61,203 nucleotides of DNA from contig JANQQI010000007.1 of NCBI GenBank assembly GCA_028285085.1, positions 1 to 61,203 of the forward strand, read 5' to 3'. Within the stretch, counting starts at the first letter, position 1. Each line of letters begins with the position of its first letter. This DNA is from Saprospiraceae bacterium. GTDB lineage: Bacteria; Bacteroidota; Bacteroidia; Chitinophagales; Saprospiraceae. The translations under genes and the position numbers were made by a program. The notes under the pieces are model-generated. The model did not search any database and had not been told where the DNA came from. It saw nothing but the letters and a program-made list of their open reading frames with translations. Below are positions 51,435-58,141 of the stretch, piece by piece.

Positions 51435-52931
51435 TTACTTTCTATTGATTCTAAATTTTGAAATAGCATTTCCAAGTTTTAAAAAAAATAGTCCTTCCGG
51501 TAAGGCATCTACATTAATATTAAGGGTATTAGAAGTCAATTCTTCTATTCGAATAAAAGGCATCAGGTTGTTACCTTGCGTATCAAATATTTGCAAAGGA
51601 TCTTTTATTTCCGCCTTACTGACAATAGTAATTTGGTTAGTCGTTGGATTGGGGAAAACATCGATACCAGTCGCCATTGTTTTAACCTCTACTTGTTTTA
51701 TTTCGGAGTAAGAAGACCGTCCATCAAAATCTACTTGCTTCAACCGATAGTAAAATATACCTGCCTGTATAATGGGATCAATAATTTGGTAGTTTTTGAT
51801 TTCTGAAGAATTACCAAAACCTTCAACTCTTTGTACGATCTTCCATGATAATGTATGATCTAATCGTTCTATTTCAAAATAATGGTTATCCTGTTCGGAG
51901 CGCGTTTGCCATTCAATACAAACTACGTTTTCTTTCACGAAAGCGTTAAAATGTACTAACTCTACAGGTAACGCAGCCTCAAAAAATTGTTGGATTCGGT
52001 GATTTCCTCTATCCACTACCCAAAGCTGTGCACCTGAGGCAAAAGAAAGGTCCACACAGCCATTATTGGAAAAAAATTGTCCATCTCCACTTCCTAAAGA
52101 GCCAAATTGAGATTGATATACTCCGGCACTATTAAAAATTTGGACGCGTTCATTATTACGGTCAGCTACATAAATATTTCCATTAACGGGATTAATGGCA
52201 ATGCCGTTAGGTTGATTAAACTGCCCGTTGTCGGAGCCATTTGAGCCAAATTGAGACTGATATGTCCCCGCACTATTAAATTGTTGAACGCGATGGTTTC
52301 CTCTATCTACCACCCATATATTTCCCGCAGCGTCAAAGGCCATATCGATACAGCCGTTATTGGAAAAAAATTGTCCATCTCCACTTCCTAAAGAACCAAA
52401 TTGGGATTGATATACTCCGGCACTATTAAAAATTTGAATACGCTCATTATTTCGATCGGCTACATAAATATTTCCATCAACGGGATTGATGGCAATGCCG
52501 TTAGGTTGATTAAACTGCCCGTTGTCGGAGCCATTTGAGCCAAATTGAGACTGGTATACACCCGCACTACTAAATTGTTGAACACGATGGTTTCCTCTAT
52601 CTACTATCCATATATTTCCAGCAGCATCAAAGGCCATATCCACACAACCATTATTGGAAAAAAACTCTCCATTTCCACTTCCCAAAGAACCAAATTGAGA
52701 TTGATATACACCTTCGCTATTAAAAATTTGGACACGCTCATTGTTACGATCAGCTACGTAGATATTTCCATTGCTAGGATTAACCGCGATACTATTGGCC
52801 TGGCTAAACTCTCCATTCCCAGAACCACTAGAACCTACGCTAAGACTAAATACCGGTTGGCCAACAAGTGAATTCGAGATGAAAAATAAGATAGAAAAAG
52901 CGGATGTAAACAGCTGGGACAATTCGGACAT
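51435..52931 (-). CDS. Secreted NHL-repeat protein with T9SS sorting domain
   Basis: 498 residues. A hydrophobic N-terminus (residues about 8-25) is followed by about six NHL repeats (30-310) with motifs such as GNIYVADRNNERVQIFNSAG and GNIWVVDRGNHRVQQF, which should fold as a six-bladed propeller. A short middle (EAALPVELVHFNAFVKE and a fibronectin-like stretch) leads to a T9SS domain (about 420-498: VFPNPTTNQITIVSKA to the C-terminus). Propellers of this type bind proteins or glycans outside the cell. The repeats are nearly identical at the DNA level. A clear promoter lies at 52955-52984. Confidence 0.87.
   Translation of the reverse strand: MSELSQLFTSAFSILFFISNSLVGQPVFSLSVGSSGSGNGEFSQANSIAVNPSNGNIYVADRNNERVQIFNSEGVYQSQFGSLGSGNGEFFSNNGCVDMAFDAAGNIWIVDRGNHRVQQFSSAGVYQSQFGSNGSDNGQFNQPNGIAINPVDGNIYVADRNNERIQIFNSAGVYQSQFGSLGSGDGQFFSNNGCIDMAFDAAGNIWVVDRGNHRVQQFNSAGTYQSQFGSNGSDNGQFNQPNGIAINPVNGNIYVADRNNERVQIFNSAGVYQSQFGSLGSGDGQFFSNNGCVDLSFASGAQLWVVDRGNHRIQQFFEAALPVELVHFNAFVKENVVCIEWQTRSEQDNHYFEIERLDHTLSWKIVQRVEGFGNSSEIKNYQIIDPIIQAGIFYYRLKQVDFDGRSSYSEIKQVEVKTMATGIDVFPNPTTNQITIVSKAEIKDPLQIFDTQGNNLMPFIRIEELTSNTLNINVDALPEGLFFLKLGNAISKFRINRK
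51985..52840 (-). repeat. 294-bp direct repeats inside the NHL gene
   Basis: The anchor sequence around ATTATTGGAAAAAAA recurs at 52064, 52358 and 52652, an exact 294-bp period (98 codons, two NHL blades). Identity is very high, so recombination or slippage could change blade number. Confidence 0.85.
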
Positions 52932-52954
52932 TTGATTTGATTTTAGTAAAAATT

Positions 52955-52984
52955 CAAATGTATCGATATCCTTTCTGACCCAAA
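52955..52984 (-). promoter_or_regulatory. Promoter of the NHL gene
   Basis: Minus strand TTTG (52984-52981), 18 bp, TACATTTG (52962-52955); both elements are exact. The leader would be about 17 nt. Confidence 0.6.
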
Positions 52985-53122
52985 CTGATTATGACTTAGA
53001 CATAAGTTGGACAAATTATTCCGAGCGAAAAACAGCTCTTAGCAAAATCTGGACATTTTTAACCACAAAACCATAATCACTTAATTTACAACAATTTACA
53101 AACCAACCAATCTAGACGGCCA

Positions 53123-55132
53123 CTAAATTGAGGCAAGGTATATTTCAAGGGTTTGATCGCGATCTAAGGTTAATTGTTTGCGCAATCTATAACGAGCTTT
53201 GTGTACACTTGCTACAGAAATACCTAATATTTCGGCAATATCTTTTGAAGAAATCTTTAATCGAATCATTGCACAATGTCTCAACTCTTTATTGGATAAG
53301 TTGGGATAGCGTTGAAAGAGTTTATCAAAAAAGCCTGGCGAAATTTGCTCAAACGCTGTTTTAAACCTTGCCCAATCCTGCTGTTGTACTTGATTTAGGT
53401 ATAACAAATTGGATAGTTTCTGTAAAGACTGGTATTGAGGGTACTGAGTGGTAACCTCCTTGAGTTTTTTTGAAAACTGCTTGACGAAATTATCTTTTTG
53501 GATGGTTGACAAAGATAAAAAAATGACCTCTTGGTTTTTCTTTTCCAGGGCTGAAGTCAAATCTTCGTTCTCCGTTTCTAAGGATTTTATACCTCGATTT
53601 TGTGTTTTTAGTTTGGCCTGCAACTTTTCCCGGGATTTATTGAGTCGAATCCAGCTAAAGGCCAAAATACCCAAGAAAACAAAACCGATCAAAGAGATAT
53701 ATTGCCAGGCAGATAATTTTCGAATGCTTAATTTTTCTTGTTTTAGCTGATCGTTTTCCAAAGATTTCAGAACTTTTTCTTTCTCCTTTAATTGTTGCCG
53801 GATCATGATCCTCATCAACTCAATTTGCTGTTGATTATTAAAGATACTATCTTCCAACAACTCTTTCTCTGCTTTGAATTTAAGCGCAGTCTTATATTTT
53901 CCAGTTGTTTCATAAAAGTTTGCCAGATGCTCTGTTGCAGTTAATAATCCATTTTTATTTCCCATGCTTGCCCATCCTCCGTAGGCTTCCAGCAACAATT
54001 GTTCTGACTTCACGAAGGCTGAATCATCCAGTGCGACTACCCCCAACCAAGCCTTGTGAAGGGCAATCCCATTTTGGTTTCCTAATTCAACATCTATGGT
54101 TAATGCTTCTTCAAATAGAGCTTTTGCTTCTACTTTTTTCCCTTGCTTATATTTTATTTCACCTATATTATTCAGAATTTCTCCCTTCCTTTTAATATTA
54201 TTTGCTTCGTACAACTGTAATCCTTCTTCGAAATAATACGATGCAGAATCATATTTTTCCAATACACTAAAAACCCGTCCAATATTATTATACCCTGAAC
54301 TGACATTCAGTCCATTACCAATTTGGTGGAATAGCGCTAGGGATTCACGGTGTTTGGCTAATGATTCAGGATACATTTGAACAGTAAAAAATAAAATTCC
54401 TAAATCATTATAGATATTCGCAAGCCCATGCTTGTTATCCGTATCTTTAAATAATTCAACGGCCTCAAAAAAAATAGGTAAAGCTTTGTCATAGCTGCCA
54501 ATCGAATTAAGGCATCTTCCTATATTCGATAGATTATTAGCTAAAGTCACTGTATCTCTATTCTTTCTGCTAAAATCCACTAAGTCTTCATAAGATTGAA
54601 TAGCCGCCTCATAGTTTCCCCTCAAGTAATTCACATTACCGATATTGCCTTTGATTTTCAAGCAATAGGCTGTATTATCTAGCAGCTCAAAAACATCCAG
54701 TGCTTTATTGTAATATGATAGGGCAAGTTCATAATTAGCTCGATTTTGTTCATTAAGTCCCTGCAGATTTAGGCATCTACCAATTCCTGCTACATCATCA
54801 AAGGTTTGATAGAGCTTGATGGCGTGTTCCGCATGTTCATTGGACTGTTGATATTTACCCGTGATAGAATAAATGACACCTAATTGATACCACGCTTTCG
54901 CTTCTTGGGATTTGTCCTTAATTTCATTGGCAAGTTTTAATGCAGATTGACCGTATTCTTTTGCTAAAGCAGGATCAGAAAACTTCAGCTCCCAGCTCAA
55001 TTGATTTAAAACAACCACCTTTTCATTCTTATCACTACTATTCAATAGTGACTCCAAGCTATCAATTTTAGAAAATGCCTGACTTTGATAACAAAAGCAT
55101 ATGATAAAAAATAAGATAAACCTCCATTTCAT
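53123..55132 (-). CDS. Membrane-anchored TPR protein with C-terminal LuxR-like HTH
   Basis: 669 residues. Signal-like start (MKWRFILFFIICFCYQSQAF), about ten TPR units (40-420), a coiled coil (about 430-470, LMRIMIRQQLKEKEKVLKSL), one membrane segment (WQYISLIGFVFLGILAFSWI, about 478-497), a second coiled coil, then an HTH at the C-terminus (NKELRHCAMIRLKISSKDIA, EILGISVASVHKARYRLRKQ). The fold is common in Bacteroidota as a one-component sensor: periplasmic TPR, cytoplasmic DNA-binding. The ligand and target are unknown. It is a [10 protein letters not shown] unit, upstream of the NHL gene on the same strand. Confidence 0.88.
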   Translation of the reverse strand: MKWRFILFFIICFCYQSQAFSKIDSLESLLNSSDKNEKVVVLNQLSWELKFSDPALAKEYGQSALKLANEIKDKSQEAKAWYQLGVIYSITGKYQQSNEHAEHAIKLYQTFDDVAGIGRCLNLQGLNEQNRANYELALSYYNKALDVFELLDNTAYCLKIKGNIGNVNYLRGNYEAAIQSYEDLVDFSRKNRDTVTLANNLSNIGRCLNSIGSYDKALPIFFEAVELFKDTDNKHGLANIYNDLGILFFTVQMYPESLAKHRESLALFHQIGNGLNVSSGYNNIGRVFSVLEKYDSASYYFEEGLQLYEANNIKRKGEILNNIGEIKYKQGKKVEAKALFEEALTIDVELGNQNGIALHKAWLGVVALDDSAFVKSEQLLLEAYGGWASMGNKNGLLTATEHLANFYETTGKYKTALKFKAEKELLEDSIFNNQQQIELMRIMIRQQLKEKEKVLKSLENDQLKQEKLSIRKLSAWQYISLIGFVFLGILAFSWIRLNKSREKLQAKLKTQNRGIKSLETENEDLTSALEKKNQEVIFLSLSTIQKDNFVKQFSKKLKEVTTQYPQYQSLQKLSNLLYLNQVQQQDWARFKTAFEQISPGFFDKLFQRYPNLSNKELRHCAMIRLKISSKDIAEILGISVASVHKARYRLRKQLTLDRDQTLEIYLASI

Positions 55133-55515
55133 AGATATTCAGATTTCTATTAAGCAAGGTATCAGGTTGACAAACGCGAGTTGCAATCAGTTAAGTCATT
55201 CGAATTCAACGCCTTTCACATATACAATATACTATTAACGACTTTCCTTTGAAGGAAGGTAGAAATTATAAATATTAAAGAATAGACTTGTTGTTTCCTG
55301 TTACAATCCGAGGTCGAATATATATATTTCATTGATTAAATTTAGATCTTTACTTCAACCAAGGGAAATTCTATCGATAGTAGAGAAAGAGAATAAATCA
55401 TTTGAGTCCTCCTTAGTTTCACCTTTGTGTCAAAATCCGGCCTGTAGCACGCCAAAACTTTCAATTGATCGAATCAGCGATTATATTTGGTTGCAGGATC
55501 AACCAATTTTTGAAT
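55133..55515. other. 383-bp divergent intergenic region
   Basis: Between the TPR-HTH gene (minus) and the AraC gene (plus). It is AT-rich. CCTT TG AAGG with flanking near-palindrome (about 55243-55261) could be a binding site. The AraC promoter lies at its right end. I see no gene; ORFs in this stretch have no family-like features. Confidence 0.5.
55459..55489 (+). promoter_or_regulatory. Promoter of the AraC regulator
   Basis: TTTC (55459-55462), 19 bp, TATATTTG (55482-55489). The -7 is exact. It places the start site near 55495, so the ATG at 55516 is the fitting start rather than the TTG at 55465. Confidence 0.5.
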
Positions 55516-56409
55516 ATGGCATCCACCATTCCAACCCTATCACCTCCCGAAGTGGCCAAAGCATTTTTGTGCCCGGGACACCCATTGGCAAAGCGTATTG
55601 ATGCCACCCAAGTCTTTCATATCCAGCCTATTGAAGCATTAAACGGCTTCATACAATTGCCCAATCCCCCTTTTCGCAATACCGATCACGGCTTCATCTT
55701 TGTGCAAAAAGGGCAATTAGACATTCAAATCAACACGCAGACTTATCAGCTAAAAACCAATCATTTTATCCTAACACCGGCTAATCAAATCAATTGCATC
55801 CTGTCCATTTTGCCCGATACAAAGGGATTTATGGGCACCTTTCAAGACGTACTTCTACACCAGCCGGGAGCACCCGCTCCGATTGAATTTGAGCAAATGC
55901 TTCATCCGGGTCAACTACCTCTTTTTCAGATTAAGTCCCCATTAGCAAAAACCTTCGCGGTCATTTGCGAGCGATTACTCGCTATTTACTCGGCCGAAGC
56001 ACCTTCTTCGATTTTGATCCAGCACTACTTTTTATCCATGCTCTCGGAACTCAGTCAGCTCTATCAAAGTCAATCTATTGCAAAACCATCTCCGCACCAG
56101 CGTTTGATCGCCGATTTCAAACAACTCCTTTTTAAACAAGCTCAGTCTAACCCCAAACCAGCTGATCTCGCTCGACAACTGCACATGAGTGTCAACCATC
56201 TAAACAAAATTCTCAAGCAGTACACCCAGTTGTCTACCAGCGCGTGGATCGCCCGCTATCAAATTACCGAAGCCCAAATTTTGCTCAAGCACACAGACCT
56301 GTCTGTCAGTGAAATCGCTTACCAACTGGGTTTCAATGATCCTTCTTACTTTTCTAAATTCTTCTACCGGCACACGGAGCAAAGCCCTTCGACCTACCGT
56401 AAGGATTGA
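55516..56409 (+). CDS. AraC-family transcriptional regulator
   Basis: 297 residues. The N-terminal half (about 20-170) is a cupin-like AraC ligand domain (HGFIFVQKGQLDIQINTQTY). The C-terminal 100 residues hold two HTHs: PADLARQLHMSVNHLNKILK and VSEIAYQLGFNDPSYFSKFF followed by QSPSTYRK. It may control the three genes that follow. The effector is unknown. Confidence 0.9.
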   Translation: MASTIPTLSPPEVAKAFLCPGHPLAKRIDATQVFHIQPIEALNGFIQLPNPPFRNTDHGFIFVQKGQLDIQINTQTYQLKTNHFILTPANQINCILSILPDTKGFMGTFQDVLLHQPGAPAPIEFEQMLHPGQLPLFQIKSPLAKTFAVICERLLAIYSAEAPSSILIQHYFLSMLSELSQLYQSQSIAKPSPHQRLIADFKQLLFKQAQSNPKPADLARQLHMSVNHLNKILKQYTQLSTSAWIARYQITEAQILLKHTDLSVSEIAYQLGFNDPSYFSKFFYRHTEQSPSTYRKD

Positions 56410-56494
56410 AAATCACCCGGAATACCACTTTTTTTACCTGCCAGGGCGGTGGTTTACACCGATCTTTGTGACCGTAACTAATCGAACGTCACTT

Positions 56495-56710
56495 ATGATC
56501 GAAGTTTTTCAGACCAATGTTCGCACGCCCGATCAAGCCCGACAAATCATTCAACAACTCACCGCTAAAAGTCCAAAACCAGCCAGATTCACCTTTGATT
56601 TAGAGGACTGTGATCGTGTGTTTCGAGCCGAAATGCACCCCATGGATTACCAATTGATTCAGCGCATCTTCCATCGCTTTGGGTGCCATTGTGAAATCTT
56701 AACCCATTAA
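56495..56710 (+). CDS. Small HMA-like protein, unknown function
   Basis: 71 residues from the ATG at 56495 (MIEVFQTNVRTPDQARQIIQ). The size and pattern (an N-terminal strand, a helix, FTFDLEDCDRVFRAE and a final CHCEIL) are those of a small ferredoxin-like fold such as heavy-metal-associated domains, but a CxxC metal motif is missing. A longer frame exists upstream but overlaps the AraC stop. It lies one base before the next gene. Confidence 0.6.
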   Translation: MIEVFQTNVRTPDQARQIIQQLTAKSPKPARFTFDLEDCDRVFRAEMHPMDYQLIQRIFHRFGCHCEILTH

Positions 56711-56711
56711 C

Positions 56712-57176
56712 ATGTATACGACGCTATTATTCTTGCACAGCTTGCTGCGCTGGTTGGTGCTCCTATTTTTGATCCTGGCAATTGGGCGTGGTTTTGCGGG
56801 TTGGTGGGGTAAGCAGGTTTTCAGCGCCCGTGATAATACCTTACGTCATATCACCGCGACCTTTGCTCATGTACAATTAGCGATTGGGATTACCCTCTAC
56901 GTCCTTAGTCCGATTACAAAATATTTTCTGAGTAACTTCGGCGATACACCTACAGACTCAGGGAATTTCTTTTTTGGATTAGTACATAGCATATTGATGT
57001 TCGTAGCCGTCATTCTAATTACCATCGGCTCATCTATAGCTAAGCGCAAAAAGATCGATCGAGATAAATTCAGGATTATGGCGATATTCTTTTTACTCGG
57101 ATTGATTATCATTTTTCTGGCAATTCCATGGCCTTTTTCGCCTTGGATAAACCGTCCTTATTTTCGGCCGTTTTAG
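56712..57176 (+). CDS. Four-helix membrane protein, unknown function
   Basis: 154 residues with four hydrophobic segments: LLFLHSLLRWLVLLFLILAI, FAHVQLAIGITLYVLSPITK, FGLVHSILMFVAVILITIGS and MAIFFLLGLIIIFLAIPWPF. Histidines in the first three segments (LHSLLRW, AHVQ, VHSI) are placed as if to bind heme or another cofactor, as in cytochrome b-like membrane proteins. There is no firm family. It shares an operon with the HMA-like and DUF3817 genes. Confidence 0.65.
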   Translation: MYTTLLFLHSLLRWLVLLFLILAIGRGFAGWWGKQVFSARDNTLRHITATFAHVQLAIGITLYVLSPITKYFLSNFGDTPTDSGNFFFGLVHSILMFVAVILITIGSSIAKRKKIDRDKFRIMAIFFLLGLIIIFLAIPWPFSPWINRPYFRPF

Positions 57177-57206
57177 ATAGTATTACAATTGATAAACAGT
57201 GCAACT

Positions 57207-57521
57207 ATGCTCAAATATTTTAAAACACGTATTGGCCGCTTGCGGCTCCTGGGGTTCCTCGAAGGCATGTCACTCATTGCCTTAGTCTGCTTGGCCGTCC
57301 CACTGAAATACCTTTACGATGCGCCGGAGATGGTTCAGATGATCGGCCCGATCCACGGGATACTCTTCATCTTATTTGTCTTCGCGACCTTTAGTGTCAG
57401 CATTGAATATAAATGGTCGTTCAGCAAAATTACATGGAAAGTATTACTGTCCTGTCTGATTCCCTTTGCAAACTTTTACGTGGATCGAAAGATATTGAAG
57501 GGGATGGAAAAGGAGGCTTAA
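57207..57521 (+). CDS. DUF3817 membrane protein
   Basis: 104 residues from the ATG at 57207; a TTG at 57189 is rejected. It has three membrane segments and the DUF3817 blocks GRLRLLGFLEGMSLIALVCL, PIHGILFILFVFATF and PFANFYVDRKIL. The family has no known function. It ends 113 bp before the TIR gene. Confidence 0.78.
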   Translation: MLKYFKTRIGRLRLLGFLEGMSLIALVCLAVPLKYLYDAPEMVQMIGPIHGILFILFVFATFSVSIEYKWSFSKITWKVLLSCLIPFANFYVDRKILKGMEKEA

Positions 57522-57537
57522 TTTTAAAGGGGAGGTT

Positions 57538-57581
57538 ATGAAAACTCCATAATAATGAAATAATAATGAAATAATGAAAAC
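57538..57581 (+). repeat. ATGAAA direct repeats upstream of the TIR promoter
   Basis: ATGAAA occurs at 57538, 57555, 57566 and 57574, with an 11-bp near-repeat AATAATGAAAT (57551-57561 and 57562-57572). They lie 10-50 bp upstream of the -33 element. They may be activator sites, or chance in AT-rich DNA. Confidence 0.4.
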
Positions 57582-57586
57582 TTACT

Positions 57587-57618
57587 CTTGACTTCCCATA
57601 GTATTGTTATTATCTTTG
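57587..57618 (+). promoter_or_regulatory. Promoter of the TIR-NACHT operon
   Basis: CTTG (57587-57590), 20 bp, TATCTTTG (57611-57618), a good match to the Bacteroidota promoter. The start site near 57624 gives a very short leader of about 11 nt. Confidence 0.6.
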
Positions 57619-57633
57619 CAACAAACAATACTA
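57599..57633. promoter_or_regulatory. Inverted repeat bracketing the TIR-NACHT -7 box
   Basis: TAGTATTGTT, 15 bases, AACAATACTA is a perfect 10-bp inverted repeat whose arms lie on both sides of the -7 box and overlap the predicted start site. It is well suited as an operator for a dimeric repressor. Confidence 0.55.
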
Positions 57634-57634
57634 C

Positions 57635-58141
57635 ATGTCTAAGCACGCCCTAAAATTCTTCCTCAGCTACGCCCACAAGACTGCGGCGCATAAACAAGAT
57701 TTTCTAGACACCTTCATGGATCACGCCAGCATGCTCAAGAATTACGAGCTAAGTTGCTGGGAAGATCGACAGATCATCCTGGGTGAGCGCTGGCACGATG
57801 ATATTCAAGCGGCCCTGACCGATTGTGATTTTGGATTGCTGCTGCTATCCGCCCCCTTTTTCAACAGCAAATACATCAAAGATCACGAGTTGAACCATTT
57901 CATCAAATACGAAAATGATCAGCTGGAGATTTTAAAACCCATCATTCCCGTCGGCTTGCAGGCTTTTCCGATGCACGGTGACCTAAGAGGCCTGCAGCAT
58001 ACTCAAATCTATCGCTACCAAAAAACTCCCGCTTCGGCACCCAAGTTTTATACGGAACTCAAACGCAATGGTCGCATTCACTTCGTCGGTCAACTCCTCA
58101 ATGATCTCACACGTAAACTTGACAAAATCTATCGCTCATGA
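57635..58141 (+). CDS. TIR-domain protein (putative NADase effector)
   Basis: 168 residues, one TIR domain over about 8-140. Box 1 FFLSYAHK (8-15), the box-2-like WEDRQIILGERW (42-53), and LLLLSAPFFNSKYIKDHELN, in which Glu85 stands where TIR NADases carry their catalytic Glu; box 3 may be KPIIPVGL. TIR domains in defence systems cleave NAD+ or make cyclic ADP-ribose-type signals when activated. The stop overlaps the next start (ATGA), so the TIR protein is coupled to the NACHT protein, and most likely is its effector. I infer this from neighbourhood; no other effector domain is fused. Confidence 0.88.
   Translation: MSKHALKFFLSYAHKTAAHKQDFLDTFMDHASMLKNYELSCWEDRQIILGERWHDDIQAALTDCDFGLLLLSAPFFNSKYIKDHELNHFIKYENDQLEILKPIIPVGLQAFPMHGDLRGLQHTQIYRYQKTPASAPKFYTELKRNGRIHFVGQLLNDLTRKLDKIYRS

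Noticed and set aside
51985-52840. CRISPR-like or satellite array
   Set aside because: The repeats are coding, in frame, and without unique spacers; they are NHL blades.
55332-55601. 89-codon ORF overlapping the AraC start
   Set aside because: It overlaps the AraC gene and promoter in another frame, with no recognisable domain.
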